This document shows positions 15,689 through 25,271 of a DNA stretch of 40,371 nucleotides, piece after piece. The notes beneath the pieces are model-generated. The model saw nothing but the letters and a program-made list of their open reading frames with translations. It ran no database searches and had not been told where the DNA came from. How positions within the stretch are numbered: position 1 is the first letter of the stretch; each line of letters opens with the position of its first letter. The position numbers and the translations under genes are program-made. The DNA comes from Candidatus Terraquivivens tikiterensis (lineage in GTDB: Archaea > Thermoproteota > Nitrososphaeria_A > Caldarchaeales > Wolframiiraptoraceae): the NCBI GenBank assembly GCA_003056285.1, contig NDWU01000015.1, positions 1-40,371 of the forward strand, written 5' to 3'.

Positions 15689-17590
15689 GTGAGCGCGGCA
15701 GATAGGCTTCGGACGGAGGTACTGAGGTACTTCTCTGTAGTCAGCCCTAGGGAGGCGGCTATCACAAAGATCGAATACGAGGGGACAAGGCTCGCAATAT
15801 ACACGAAGAACCTGGAGCTGTTTGCGGAAAGGGACCAGATAGCAAAAGACCTTGTCAATATACTCAAGAAGCGCGTGGTTATAAGGTCCGACCCGGCTAT
15901 AAGGCTGCCCCAGGAAGAGGCCGAGAAGATAATAAAGGCAACGTTCGGCGATGATTCCACGTTCTTCTTCGACGAAACGCTAGGAGAGGTTATCGTCGAA
16001 ACTAAGAATTTTAAACTCAACAAAAACGAAGAGATTATTAGGAACGTATGCAAGGAGACGGGCTGGCACGTAAGGATAGCAAAGAAATCGTTGATGCCCT
16101 CAAAGACCTTAGATAAGATAAACCAGTACATTTACAAAGATTCGGGCAGGAGGCTTAGCATACTACGGACAATAGGTGAGAGGGTCTTCGGAGCGAAAAC
16201 CTTCGAGACGAGCGACGTAACGCTCACCGTACTTGGCTCCGGAAGGCAGGTCGGAAGGTCCGCCATACTGCTTCAGACGAATGAGAGCAAGGTCCTGCTG
16301 GATTGCGGCCTTGCAGTCGGCGCGACGAGTAAGCTTGGCATGCTACCTAGGTTCGATGCTTACCCCTCGCTCTTCGACGAGCTTGATGCCGTGATAGCTA
16401 CGCACGCGCACCTCGACCATACTGGCGTCATACCCTATTTATTCAAGTACGGCTATAGGGGGCCGGTTTATTGCGCTGAGCCGACCTTGCCCCTTATGAC
16501 GATGGAGCAGCTGGACTTCGTCAACGTCGCGGAGAAGGAGGGCTCGTTCCCGCTTTACAACGAAAACGACATAAGAACGGCGGTTCAGCATACGATAACC
16601 CTTAAGTACGGAAGCGTCACGAGCATAACGCCCGACATAAGGATAACTTTGTATAACGCGGGCCACATCCTCGGCTCCTCGCTAGTTCATATACACATAG
16701 GCGAGGGGCTATACAACATAGTGTACACTAGCGACTTCAAGTTCGAGAAGACTAGGACGCTGGATGCGTGCGCTCATAAATTCCTAAGGGCGGAGACCTT
16801 GATGATGGAGAGCACGTATGGCGCAACGCCCATACCTTTTACAAGAGAGGAAAGCGAGGCTTTGTTTGCAAACTACGTGAAGCAGACGGTAGAATCTGGC
16901 GGGAAGGTACTGATACCGGTTCCGGCAGTCGGCAGGGCCCAGGAGATAATGCTCGTCCTAGATGACCTTTTAAAGTCTGGAAGCATACCGGAGGTACCCG
17001 TATACTTGGATGGGCTCGTGATAGAGGCAACGGCAATATACACTGCCTTTCCTGAGTACCTTTCTCAGGAGCTGCAGGATGCCATAGAATCGCAAGGGAA
17101 CGTCTTCATGTCAGATTACTTCACGCCTGTAAAGAGCCACTCGCAGAGGGACGAGGTTCTAAACTCCGAGGGGCCTGCCATCGTGATTGCCACGTCGGGA
17201 ATGCTAGAAGGCGGACCCATACTGAATTACCTGAAAGAGTTTGCGGGCGATGAAAGGAACATGCTCATATTCGTAAGCTATCAGGTAGAGGGAACTTTGG
17301 GCAGAAAGCTGCTCAAGGGCATAAGGGAGGTGTCGTTTATGGGTGACGGCGGAAAGGCGGAGGTTTTGAACGTTAAGCTACGGATAGAGAAGGTGGATGG
17401 GTTTTCGGGACATTCCAGCAGACAGCAACTGCTAAGCTACCTGAAGAAATTCACACCAAAGCCGAAGAACATCATTTTCCTGCATGGCGAGGTCGAGGCC
17501 ATCGAGAGCCTGGCAAGCTCTGCCTCGAAGGTGGTCCAGGCAAACATCTACGCGCCGAAGAACCTTGAGACCATATCGCTCTTGGGCTAG
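15689..17590 (+). CDS. KH/beta-CASP ribonuclease aCPSF1 (archaeal transcription termination factor)
   Basis: 633 aa, the full length for archaeal CPSF1 (FttA). Residues ~1-140 are the KH domains, with the metallo-beta-lactamase core from ~180. The zinc-binding HAHLDH motif is at ~239-244 (VIATHAHLDHTGVIPYLFKY), with later ligands in NAGHILGSSLVHIH and YTSDFKFE. The beta-CASP domain includes VPAVGRAQEIMLVLDDL and IATSGMLEGGP, and the end has GFSGHSSRQQLL and FLHGEVEAIE. It cleaves nascent RNA downstream of U-rich tracts and drives transcription termination. The GTG start at 15689 follows GGGT. It is likely co-transcribed with the proteasome beta gene. Confidence 0.95.
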   Translation: MSAADRLRTEVLRYFSVVSPREAAITKIEYEGTRLAIYTKNLELFAERDQIAKDLVNILKKRVVIRSDPAIRLPQEEAEKIIKATFGDDSTFFFDETLGEVIVETKNFKLNKNEEIIRNVCKETGWHVRIAKKSLMPSKTLDKINQYIYKDSGRRLSILRTIGERVFGAKTFETSDVTLTVLGSGRQVGRSAILLQTNESKVLLDCGLAVGATSKLGMLPRFDAYPSLFDELDAVIATHAHLDHTGVIPYLFKYGYRGPVYCAEPTLPLMTMEQLDFVNVAEKEGSFPLYNENDIRTAVQHTITLKYGSVTSITPDIRITLYNAGHILGSSLVHIHIGEGLYNIVYTSDFKFEKTRTLDACAHKFLRAETLMMESTYGATPIPFTREESEALFANYVKQTVESGGKVLIPVPAVGRAQEIMLVLDDLLKSGSIPEVPVYLDGLVIEATAIYTAFPEYLSQELQDAIESQGNVFMSDYFTPVKSHSQRDEVLNSEGPAIVIATSGMLEGGPILNYLKEFAGDERNMLIFVSYQVEGTLGRKLLKGIREVSFMGDGGKAEVLNVKLRIEKVDGFSGHSSRQQLLSYLKKFTPKPKNIIFLHGEVEAIESLASSASKVVQANIYAPKNLETISLLG

Positions 17591-17658
17591 GTGACTGCTC
17601 CGTGAGCGATAGATTTAATTATTAAAAGAGTCAACCAAAGGAGCAAGGGGTTGCGCGC

Positions 17659-17892
17659 ATGTCCAGCGACGTATCCCTAAAGGTTCTTTCCAAAAGCTTG
17701 GGCGAGAAGGTCCTCGTAAAGCTTAGGAACGGTAAGCTGATAAGGGGGCTCCTTCAGGGCTACGACCAGCACCTAAATTTGGTCCTAGAGAATGCTGAGG
17801 AAGTTTTAGACCAGAACAACAGCAACCAGATAGGAACCATTGTTGTAAGGGGAGACAATATAATAATGATAAGCCCAAGCGTTAAGGAGTAG
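17659..17892 (+). CDS. LSm/Sm-like RNA-binding protein
   Basis: 77 aa, a normal length for an archaeal SmAP. Sm1 is visible as KVLVKLRNGKLIRGLLQGYDQHLNLVLENAEE and Sm2 as IGTIVVRGDNIIMISP, where the N of DQHLNLVL and RGDN bind uridine-rich RNA. It forms heptameric rings in RNA metabolism. The next gene is L37e, 47 bases downstream; LSm followed by L37e is a conserved archaeal order, so they are probably one transcript. Confidence 0.95.
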   Translation: MSSDVSLKVLSKSLGEKVLVKLRNGKLIRGLLQGYDQHLNLVLENAEEVLDQNNSNQIGTIVVRGDNIIMISPSVKE

Positions 17893-17939
17893 CATGATAA
17901 GCTTATTAGAAAGACCTCAGCAGTCCTGTTGAGCACAAA

Positions 17940-18116
17940 ATGGTAAAGGGTACGCCATCGTTCGGAAAGCGGAACAAGCCAGTGCATATACGCTGCAGGA
18001 GGTGCGGGCGCAGGTCTTTCCATGTCTCCAAGAAGCGGTGTGCCGCCTGCGGCTTCGGGGCCTCGAAGAGGCTTAGGTCCTATAGGTGGCTAAAGCCCTT
18101 GAAGCTGAGGGCGTGA
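17940..18116 (+). CDS. rpl37e: 50S ribosomal protein L37e
   Basis: 58 aa, below the ORF-track cutoff. It begins [20 protein letters not shown] and has a zinc ribbon with Cys19-x2-Cys22 (CRRCG) and Cys34-x2-Cys37 (CAACGFG), then the basic tail [18 protein letters not shown]. It is a structural zinc protein of the large subunit that contacts 23S rRNA. It lies between LSm and tRNA-Ala on the same strand. Confidence 0.95.
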   Translation: MVKGTPSFGKRNKPVHIRCRRCGRRSFHVSKKRCAACGFGASKRLRSYRWLKPLKLRA

Positions 18117-18156
18117 AGAAAGCTTTAAACGGCACGGTTAAGCCCATTTAGGATTG

Positions 18157-18249
18157 GGGCCGGTAGATCAGCGGAAGATCGCGCGCCTGGCGACCTGTCA
18201 GTTTTGGCTGGATTGCGCGAGGTCCGGGGTTCGAATCCCCGCCGGTCCA
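18157..18249 (+). tRNA. tRNA-Ala (GGC) with an intron
   Basis: Acceptor GGGCCGG/CCGGTCC with the G3-U70 pair that identifies alanine, A73, and T-arm CGGGG-TTCGAAT-CCCCG. The anticodon stem CGCGC/GCGCG is separated by CTGGC plus about 21 extra bases, giving anticodon GGC and an intron next to the anticodon (position ~37/38); the exact splice sites are not resolved by eye. No encoded CCA. TTTAAAC at ~18124-18130 is a likely TATA box. Confidence 0.9.
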
Positions 18250-18549
18250 AAAATTTTAGAGTAACGGTAGGGATGGTCGTTGCCTTTTAGCTATTAATCC
18301 GCTTGGGTATTTTTCATTGAGGCTGGTGAGTTGCTCTTTGTAGAACCTTTTCGTGAACGGGCAACTAAAGTCCTTTAAAACCATGCCTTGAATTAGGCCG
18401 TGGGGCTACGTCACCCTTTATACCCAAGAGTTTCTGAGCTTTTGCGGTTGATGGTTAACCTCGCTGAATTTTCCGATAATTTGACCTAAACCGGTCTAAC
18501 CGCCTGTCCTAGAAAAACTTATTAATAGTAGAACACCAGAGCATCTTCT
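18250..18549. other. Intergenic region
   Basis: 300 bases with no coding frame or RNA that I can support. At its right edge a TATA-like CTTATTAATAG (~18517-18527) lies about 25-30 bases before the ATG of the racemase gene, suggesting a leaderless mRNA. Confidence 0.5.
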
Positions 18550-19263
18550 ATGATAAGAATAAAAGTCATAGTTCCGGTTTCTACGGATGTATGGAACGAC
18601 ATGATAAGAGATGCCTACGAAAAGCATAAGGATTCTGACACAAGCATCGACATAATAAACATTAAGACGGGGCCGGAGTCCATTGAGCAGATCTACGATG
18701 ATGTTTGGGCCGGGCTTCCGACGCTGCTTGAAGTGGAGAAGGCCGAAAAGGAGGGTTACGATGCGGTTATTGTATACTGCTTCGGTGACCCAGCTCTAAC
18801 AGCCGCAAAGGAGGCCGTAGATGTCCCGGTAGTCGGGTTGTGTGAACCAAGCATCCATGTTGCATCGATGCTGGGAAGGAAGTTTTCGGTCATAGGTGTG
18901 GGAGGCAAGGTCGCGTACGGCTTGATGCTAGATAATGCGGCTGTTTATGGGCTGTCCCATAAGCTGGCATCTGTCAGGATAACCGACATTAAAGTCCTCG
19001 ACATCAAAAAGGAGTTCAGCAAACTTGTTGACGCTTTAGCCGAAGAAGGGAAGAAAGCTATTGAGATGGATGGAGCCGATGTGTTGGTCCTTGGTTGTGG
19101 AAGCCTACTTAACTTGGCGGAAATGCTCGAGAAGCGGTTGGGCGTTCCAGTAATAGATCCTGGCTTAGTTGCCCTGAAGACAGCTGAGATGTTCGCGAAG
19201 CTCAAGTTAAAGCAAAGCAAAAAAGCGTACGCTACGCCATATCATAAAAAGCGAATAGCATGA
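18550..19263 (+). CDS. Asp/Glu/hydantoin racemase-family protein
   Basis: 237 aa with the two-lobed Asp/Glu racemase fold. The two catalytic Cys are present: Cys77 in VIVYCFGDPALTAAKEA and Cys183 in VLVLGCGSLLNL, which act as the acid/base pair. LCEPSIHVASMLGRKFSVIG is the family's central strand-loop. Members racemise hydantoins, aspartate or glutamate, or isomerise maleate; the short form with GCGSL is closest to hydantoin racemases. It converges with the peptide ABC operon, so a role in handling D-amino acids or hydantoins from imported material is plausible but inferred. Confidence 0.85.
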   Translation: MIRIKVIVPVSTDVWNDMIRDAYEKHKDSDTSIDIINIKTGPESIEQIYDDVWAGLPTLLEVEKAEKEGYDAVIVYCFGDPALTAAKEAVDVPVVGLCEPSIHVASMLGRKFSVIGVGGKVAYGLMLDNAAVYGLSHKLASVRITDIKVLDIKKEFSKLVDALAEEGKKAIEMDGADVLVLGCGSLLNLAEMLEKRLGVPVIDPGLVALKTAEMFAKLKLKQSKKAYATPYHKKRIA

Positions 19264-19332
19264 CGAAAACCTGCAAATTTCATTAGGACGGAAGAACATC
19301 GATGCCGTCAAAAACTTTAACGTAAATCAAAA

Positions 19333-20331
19333 TCATACATTTTTATTATGTAAGTGGCACGCGACAAAATGTCTTGTTACAACTTCTTTAAGCGGAGGCT
19401 CCTCTTTGCTACAAACATCCATGACGAATGGGCATCTGGTCCTAAATCTGCATCCTGAGGGTGGATCGATCGCGCTAGGGATCTCGCCTCTAGACTCAAC
19501 ACCCTTTGGCAACATCTTGCTCTCTTCCTCGGATATTGTTGGAATGGAGGAGAGTAGCATCTGTGTGTAGGGATGGAGGGGTTCCCCGAAAATATCGTCA
19601 ACCGGTGCTGTCTCCACGATTTTACCCAAATACATTACGTTAATTCTGTGTGATATGTTTTTAACCACAGCTAGGTCGTGAGTTATCAGGATATACGTTA
19701 AACCCCTATCTTTTTGAATCTTTAAGAGCGTACTCAGTATCCTCGATTGTGCTGATACGTCAAGGCTCGATGTCGGCTCGTCAAGGATCAAATGCGTCGG
19801 GTTTGTAGCGAGGGCGCGTGCGAGCGCTACAAGCTGTTTTTCTCCGCCGCCCAGCTCTCTTGGCAGCTTAAAGAGGTGATCTTCTGTCAGCCCTATGTAA
19901 TCCAACAGCTCTAGCAATCTTTCCATCCTTTCATACTTGTTAAGCTTAGGGTAATGTATTCTTATCGCAGTCTCAATTATATCTTTGACTGTTTTCTTTG
20001 GGTTTAGTGAGGTTGCCGGATCCTGAAAAACTACCTGAATCTCTCTCCTTAACCACAAAGGTCTTTTGGTTAACGGCATGCTACCTATCTCGACATCTTT
20101 GTAAAATACCGAGCCATCGGTAGCCGTATACCTTCCCAAGATCACGTTAGCCGTCGTCGTCTTACCGGAACCCGACTCGCCGACGAGCGCTAGCGTTTCC
20201 CCTTTGATGACGTTGAAGCTTACATCGTCAACGGCCTTCACGGTACCTTTCGGTGTATTGAAATACCTCTTCAGGTGCTCTACTTTAAGAAGCACTTGAT
20301 CGTATAACATAGCCTCATGAGGTTCGTGCAT
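19333..20331 (-). CDS. dppF: Dipeptide/oligopeptide ABC transporter ATPase (DppF/OppF type)
   Basis: 332 aa from ATG 20331, whose codon overlaps the stop of the upstream gene (TAATG) and is preceded by GGAGCGGG; the track start at 20358 is less likely. Walker A GESGSGKTT, Q-loop VFQDPATSLNP, a signature region reading LGGGEKQLVALARAL (canonical LSGGQ/LSGGE is changed to LGGGE), Walker B LILDEPTSSLD, and H-loop ITHDLAVV. The C-terminal Cys-containing segment (SGCRFRTRCPFVMDVC) is typical of the oligopeptide ATPases. It is the last gene of the five-gene operon and powers uptake with DppD. Confidence 0.92.
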   Translation of the reverse strand: MHEPHEAMLYDQVLLKVEHLKRYFNTPKGTVKAVDDVSFNVIKGETLALVGESGSGKTTTANVILGRYTATDGSVFYKDVEIGSMPLTKRPLWLRREIQVVFQDPATSLNPKKTVKDIIETAIRIHYPKLNKYERMERLLELLDYIGLTEDHLFKLPRELGGGEKQLVALARALATNPTHLILDEPTSSLDVSAQSRILSTLLKIQKDRGLTYILITHDLAVVKNISHRINVMYLGKIVETAPVDDIFGEPLHPYTQMLLSSIPTISEEESKMLPKGVESRGEIPSAIDPPSGCRFRTRCPFVMDVCSKEEPPLKEVVTRHFVACHLHNKNV

Positions 20332-21338
20332 TAAGACCCGCTCCCGTAAAGGTGGCAACGGACAAATCTGCCTTTTTCTACCTCTATCGGAGGTGGCTTA
20401 ACTTTCCTGCACACTTCTTGATCACCGTACGGACACCTCGGATGGAATACGCAGCCGGTAGGTGGGTTCCTATAATCTATTGGGATGCTTTTTATACCCT
20501 CTGTTAGGGGGGATTCTACTAGCTTCGGTGCTGTCTTTAAAAGCAGTTGCATGTAGGGATGGAGGGGCTCATTAAACAACTTAGAGGTCGGTGCCTCCTC
20601 TGCAATGTTCCCACCGTACATTACATAAACCCTGTCGGTCATCTTTCGGACCAACCCTAACGCATGGGAAACTAATATCATGCTTAGCCCTTTCTTTTCT
20701 ACAAGGTCTCCTATTAGCTTTAGTATCTGGGCCTGTATGGTAACGTCGATGTTGGTCGTTGGCTCATCTGCCAGTAAAAGCTCCCTTGCAGATGCCAATG
20801 CCATTGCTATCACTATCCTTTGCCGCATCCCTCCGCTTAGCTGGAAAGGGTAAGAGTTAAGAACCCTTTCCGGGTCCGGTATTAGTGTGTCCCGGAGCAG
20901 GTCCAACGCCATGTTTATCAGGTCAGACTTATTCATGTCGGCCCTTTCGTTAGCGTATCTCAACACCTCTAACATCTGATCTTTTACCGTAAAGACGGGG
21001 TTCAGGGCTGCGAGGGGATCTTGAAATATCATCCCAACGTTTTTCCTTCTTATTTCGAGTAAACGCTGTTTGCTGCACCTCAAAAGGTCGACGTCTTTGT
21101 AGAATATTTCCCCGCCAGTAATTTTTCCTTGGGTCGGTAGCACCCGTAGTATGGATTTTAGCAACGTGGTTTTCCCGGCACCGGATTCTCCTATCAACCC
21201 GACCTTTTCTCCTAGCTTTACGTTTATTGAAACGTCGTCCAGTACATGATACGTGTACCAATAACTTTTGTACTTAACATACAAATTTTTTACAGAAAGG
21301 AGAGGCCCCGCTCCCTGCATGAAGCTACTCACCTGCAA
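20331..21338 (-). CDS. dppD: Dipeptide/oligopeptide ABC transporter ATPase (DppD/OppD type)
   Basis: 335 aa. Walker A GESGAGKTT, Q-loop MIFQDPLAALNP, signature QLSGGMRQRIVIAMAL, Walker B LLLADEPTTNID, and H-loop LVSHALGLV. The usual TTALD reads TTNID and the usual THDLG reads SHALG; the catalytic Glu and His are kept. The C-terminal Cys cluster (GCVFHPRCPYGDQEVC) is the oligopeptide-type signature. The start overlaps the DppC gene by 14 bases and the end overlaps the DppF start. Confidence 0.92.
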   Translation of the reverse strand: MQVSSFMQGAGPLLSVKNLYVKYKSYWYTYHVLDDVSINVKLGEKVGLIGESGAGKTTLLKSILRVLPTQGKITGGEIFYKDVDLLRCSKQRLLEIRRKNVGMIFQDPLAALNPVFTVKDQMLEVLRYANERADMNKSDLINMALDLLRDTLIPDPERVLNSYPFQLSGGMRQRIVIAMALASARELLLADEPTTNIDVTIQAQILKLIGDLVEKKGLSMILVSHALGLVRKMTDRVYVMYGGNIAEEAPTSKLFNEPLHPYMQLLLKTAPKLVESPLTEGIKSIPIDYRNPPTGCVFHPRCPYGDQEVCRKVKPPPIEVEKGRFVRCHLYGSGS

Positions 21339-22227
21339 ACACCTCCCGAAGGCCGTCGCCGAGTAAATTAAAGGCCATTATGAGCACGGCTATTCCCAAC
21401 GTAGGACCGATGATCATCCACCAGTATCTTGGGAAGTAGACCATGTACTCTGAAACCATGGTACCTAAATCTGGCGTCGGAGGCTGCGCGCCCAATCCTA
21501 GGAAGCTAATGGCCGAGCCGATAAGTATTACCCATGCAGCGTCCAGCGTGGCTTTTGTTAAAACAGGCCCTAGGATGTTGGGCAATATTTCCTTAAACAT
21601 TATGCTTACGTCCCTTACCCCGAGGGCCCTGGCAGCCCAGACGTAGGGTTCATCCCGGATGGCACTCGTCATCGAGTATACCATCCTAGTGTACCAAGGC
21701 CACCACATCAACGTTACCGCTATCATCGCATTAACGATGTTAGGCTCTAGTATCGCGCAGATGGACAGGGCGAGTATAAGGGGCGGGATGGATACAAACA
21801 CGTCAGCAAACCTCATAACAGCATAGTCCGGCCACCTCCCTTTGTAGTACCCAGCCACGAGCCCTAGGACTGTTCCTACCGGTAGTACTATGCTTATTAC
21901 TATCCCTATCATTATAAAAGCGAGCCTGAATCCGAATATGACCCTTGTGAGGATGTCTCTTCCTAGATGATCTGTCCCTAAAAGGTGGTTTAAATCCGGG
22001 GGATGAAACCTCATTTTAAAGTTTACGTACGTTTCGGCATGCTTAGGGTAAGGGGTTACGGACTCGGCAAACACTGCCATCACGAGTAAAGCAGAAAACA
22101 GGATGAGGCCTGTGAGGGCTAGCTTGCTCCTTTTGAACCTAAACCAGGCCCTCTTGAGCCTCTCCCTTTTCATCTCTTTTTCTTTTTTTAGTACAAAAAT
22201 GAGGTCTTTCGAGGTATTGGACATCAC
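21325..22227 (-). CDS. dppC: Dipeptide/oligopeptide ABC transporter permease (DppC type)
   Basis: 300 aa. An N-terminal cytoplasmic stretch and first helix (KLALTGLILFSALLVMAVFA) are followed by HLLGTDHLGRDILTRVIFGF, diagnostic for DppC/OppC, then the EAA loop region (WAARALGVRDVSIMFKEILP) that couples to the ATPases, and about six membrane helices in all. It overlaps DppB by four bases (ATGA). Confidence 0.92.
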   Translation of the reverse strand: MMSNTSKDLIFVLKKEKEMKRERLKRAWFRFKRSKLALTGLILFSALLVMAVFAESVTPYPKHAETYVNFKMRFHPPDLNHLLGTDHLGRDILTRVIFGFRLAFIMIGIVISIVLPVGTVLGLVAGYYKGRWPDYAVMRFADVFVSIPPLILALSICAILEPNIVNAMIAVTLMWWPWYTRMVYSMTSAIRDEPYVWAARALGVRDVSIMFKEILPNILGPVLTKATLDAAWVILIGSAISFLGLGAQPPTPDLGTMVSEYMVYFPRYWWMIIGPTLGIAVLIMAFNLLGDGLREVFAGE

Positions 22228-23282
22228 TTCTCCCCATACCTAAGTCTCGGATCGATTATTGTTAATATTAAGTCGACTATCACGTTTGTGACCGTGTATA
22301 TCAGCCCAGCCATGAGTACGACCCCTACGATCCCGTTCAGGTCCTTCTTCAGCATTGCAGTTATACCAAACTTTGAGATACCGGGCCAATTGAATATCAC
22401 CTCGACCATAAATGCATTCGCAATCAAGGAGGCAATGTCTAAACCAATCACTGGTATTGTTGACGCTACAGAGGGTTTTAATGCATACTTAAAGTAAATC
22501 CTGTAGCCCGGTATGCCGTGCGATAGTAGCGTAAGGACGTAGTCCTTGTTTATGTTCTCGACCATGGCTGACCTCAAAATCCGCGCCTCTTGTGCCATTG
22601 CTCCGAGCGCCAGAGCCAAAGATGGTAGAATCAAGTGCCACAGCGCGTCCACGAATGCTCTAAAGTTCCCGGTAGCTAGGGCGTCAACAGTCACTAAACC
22701 CGTGATTCTTGGAACTGTAATGCCAGGAGATAGCCTTTCGGTAGCTGGAAACACGCCTACGACATAACTAAAAATAAATTGTAGAATAAGCCCCCAAACA
22801 AAAGCCGGTACGCATATCCCAACGTAGGTAAATACCCTAAGCGCCCCGTCCAGTATCGAGCCCGGTTTACTGCCGCTTAATGTACCAAGAATTAATGTGC
22901 CCGCTATCTGAATTATAGCAACGAAGAGCATGAGCTCTAATGTCGCAGGAAGAAATTCTGCAATGTCAACGGAGACCTCCCTAAAAGACGTTAGCGAGAT
23001 GCCCAATTTTCCTTGGAAAAGGTTTGTCAGCCAATAGTAGTACTGAACGTAAATGGGCTCGTTGAGGTGGAGCATCTCTCTGTACTTTTGGACAATTTCT
23101 TCTGGCGCTCTAGGGCCCAAGGCCATCCTAGCTGGATCCCCTGGTACTATCCTTGCCAATGTAAAAATTATTAGCGAAAGGCCAAGTAAAGATAACAGGG
23201 AGAGAACAGCTCTCCTAAACACTGTATTTTCATAAACGCTCTTCAAGACGTTAAATCGGGATTTCATTCGTATTGCCGCCAC
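22224..23282 (-). CDS. dppB: Dipeptide/oligopeptide ABC transporter permease (DppB type)
   Basis: 352 aa. The N-terminal helix (LSLLSLLGLSLIIFTLARIV) leads to PGDPARMALGPRAPEEIVQK, the DppB/OppB landmark, and GLILQFIFSYVVGVFPATER. The EAA loop reads MVENINKDYVLTLLSHGIPG. About six membrane helices. It forms the channel with DppC. It lies 73 bases after the binding-protein gene, a gap in which AT-rich sequence could serve as a processing site or internal terminator. Confidence 0.92.
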   Translation of the reverse strand: MAAIRMKSRFNVLKSVYENTVFRRAVLSLLSLLGLSLIIFTLARIVPGDPARMALGPRAPEEIVQKYREMLHLNEPIYVQYYYWLTNLFQGKLGISLTSFREVSVDIAEFLPATLELMLFVAIIQIAGTLILGTLSGSKPGSILDGALRVFTYVGICVPAFVWGLILQFIFSYVVGVFPATERLSPGITVPRITGLVTVDALATGNFRAFVDALWHLILPSLALALGAMAQEARILRSAMVENINKDYVLTLLSHGIPGYRIYFKYALKPSVASTIPVIGLDIASLIANAFMVEVIFNWPGISKFGITAMLKKDLNGIVGVVLMAGLIYTVTNVIVDLILTIIDPRLRYGEK

Positions 23283-23355
23283 TTTTATTTTTTTAGTTAC
23301 TTGGATTTTAATATTTTCTAAAAATTTTAGTGTTCTACATTAAAAAATTAGGGAG

Positions 23356-25080
23356 TTACTTAAGGAGCTCTGCCTTCTTATCTAGGTATACGTTCATCTT
23401 CCAGTACTCTACGTCCCAGCCAAAAACCCCAACGAATCCTTTTTTCGCGCTCGGCCAATCTATGTAGTGTGACTGGTATGCCTTGAAGCCGACGTAATCT
23501 CCAGCAAAGATCGACGGGTACAGATAGAATATGTACTCCTGTAGATCTGCTGTCTTGCTTAGCCTTTCTTTTTCATCTAGGGTGCCAAGTGCTTCCTCGA
23601 TCTTCGCATCGAGTTCTGGTAGCTCAAACCACTCATTCTGATTTACCGTACCATGAGAGCTTGAGTGCCACCTCAAATATATCATCGATATTGCCTCTGG
23701 GTAGTCGGAAGTTATCCACATAGGCTCGATATGGTTCGGTGTGTCTGGCTTTGTCATAGCTTCGACGACCTTCAGCCATGGCAATTTCACGACCCTAATT
23801 TTTAGTCCCGCCTGCTCTGCTGCCGTCGCAAGTAGCAGACCAACCCTGTCTTCTCCGGGTACCTCAGCCCTCCAAGTAAGCGTTATTTCGTACTTATCCA
23901 GTTCACCCCAGTACTTAGACTTTTGCAACTCCTCCCTGGCCTTCTCGATGTTGAACTCAACAGGTTCTGGGAACGGAATGGCGCCGATCATGTTCGAGGG
24001 CACTATGCCCTTAGCTTCTTTGTGCTGGGGCATGATCTCTAGGAACGTTTTGTAGTCAAACAGGTAAAACAGCGCTTTCCTGACGTGAACGTCATCCAAC
24101 GGGGGTTTTCTACTGTTCATCATCAAGAAGTACATGCCGTAGTAGTTTAGTTTAGCTACGTCTACGCCCTTTATTTCGGCTAACGCAGCATAAGTTTCTG
24201 GAGGCAACCACACGGTCGATATGTCGAGTTCCCGCTTTGACATCAACGTTTGCGTGGGAACAGGGTCGGTTATTGCTACCAACTTAACCTTATCCGGAGC
24301 GTGGGGTGCAAACTTACCCCACCAATCTTTATTCTTAGCAAGCATTACGTGCGAGCCCGGTACGTATTCGACGAGCATGTAGGGTCCGGAGCCTACGTCT
24401 TTATGCCCTTCCATGAGCCATCCTTTTCCGAAGTCCTGCCACTCGCCGTAAGGTCCTGGACTTCTGATGTTTTTCTTCACCTCTTCGCTGTCGACAACGT
24501 AGATATAGCTGGCAAGGTATTCAAAGACACCGCAAGGTTTCTTGAGACCTATCTCTATCGTGTATTTATCCACAACCCTTGTTTTCTTAAGGTCTATCCA
24601 AGGTACCAATAGATAACCCATACCTTCGGGCATCGTTACCATCCTCATGACGGAGAACGCGACATCTTCTGCTGTAAGCTCTCTCCCTGTATGGTGGAAC
24701 TTCACACCTTCCCTTAAACGGAATGTCCATATGAGCCCGTCTTCAGAGACAGTCGGCCGCTCCTTGGCCAGCCAAGGTATGATCCTTACGGTCCCGTCCT
24801 CTCCGTACTCCATACTAAGCAAGGTATCGTATACGTTGTGTATGTAAGCCCGACCTGATTCGTCGTGCGCGACATGGGGATCTAGGTAAGGCAGGTTGGC
24901 GAATGAGACCACTATCAACGACTCCGGAACTGGGGTCGGAGTTGGTGTAGGCGTTGGAGTGGGTGTTGGTGTTGGGGTAGGCGCTGGTGGCACTGCAGTA
25001 AGGTACCACGCTACTGCACCTACGATGGCTATGATGACTATGATTGCGACAACGGCCGCAATAACGGAACGCTTTACCAT
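23356..25080 (-). CDS. dppA: Family 5 extracellular peptide-binding protein
   Basis: 574 aa. The N-terminal signal/anchor (VIAAVVAIIVIIAIVGAVAW) is followed by a PTPTPTP linker, common in archaeal surface-anchored binding proteins, and then an SBP_bac_5 domain: ANLPYLDPHVAHDESGRAYI, WTFRLREGVKFHHTGRELTA, KALFYLFDYKTFLEIMPQHK. It captures peptides outside the membrane and passes them to DppBC. GGTGA is placed just before the ATG, and a TATA-like TTTATAAAC (minus strand, ~25130-25139) lies upstream. It is the first gene of the operon and divergent from the M29 genes. Confidence 0.92.
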   Translation of the reverse strand: MVKRSVIAAVVAIIVIIAIVGAVAWYLTAVPPAPTPTPTPTPTPTPTPTPVPESLIVVSFANLPYLDPHVAHDESGRAYIHNVYDTLLSMEYGEDGTVRIIPWLAKERPTVSEDGLIWTFRLREGVKFHHTGRELTAEDVAFSVMRMVTMPEGMGYLLVPWIDLKKTRVVDKYTIEIGLKKPCGVFEYLASYIYVVDSEEVKKNIRSPGPYGEWQDFGKGWLMEGHKDVGSGPYMLVEYVPGSHVMLAKNKDWWGKFAPHAPDKVKLVAITDPVPTQTLMSKRELDISTVWLPPETYAALAEIKGVDVAKLNYYGMYFLMMNSRKPPLDDVHVRKALFYLFDYKTFLEIMPQHKEAKGIVPSNMIGAIPFPEPVEFNIEKAREELQKSKYWGELDKYEITLTWRAEVPGEDRVGLLLATAAEQAGLKIRVVKLPWLKVVEAMTKPDTPNHIEPMWITSDYPEAISMIYLRWHSSSHGTVNQNEWFELPELDAKIEEALGTLDEKERLSKTADLQEYIFYLYPSIFAGDYVGFKAYQSHYIDWPSAKKGFVGVFGWDVEYWKMNVYLDKKAELLK

Positions 25081-25199
25081 TTTTTCACCTTGACTTGAGT
25101 TATATTAGGTAACTTTTATTCCTTTTAGGTTTATAAATCTTTTCCTAAACAACTTTTTTAACATCTGATTTAAGGGTTTTGACGAATTGACGTCCTGTC

Positions 25200-25271
25200 C
25201 CAATCGGTTAGGAGAAGGCCCTTAGCAAAAAATTTTAAATATAGTAAGTAACAAAACCTACACGAAAATAT
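25200..25271. promoter_or_regulatory. Promoter of the M29 peptidase operon
   Basis: AAATTTTAAATATAG (~25231-25245) is a strong archaeal TATA element on the plus strand, placed so that transcription would start about at the ATG at 25272; no Shine-Dalgarno is present, which fits a leaderless mRNA. It lies 90 bases from the divergent TATA of the peptide ABC operon, so a shared regulator between them is possible. Confidence 0.5.

Noticed and set aside
24905-25000. Tandem GGTGTTGGTGTTGGGG-like repeat, possibly a microsatellite or regulatory array
   Set aside because: It encodes the PTPTPTP linker of the peptide-binding protein on the minus strand, so it is coding low complexity.
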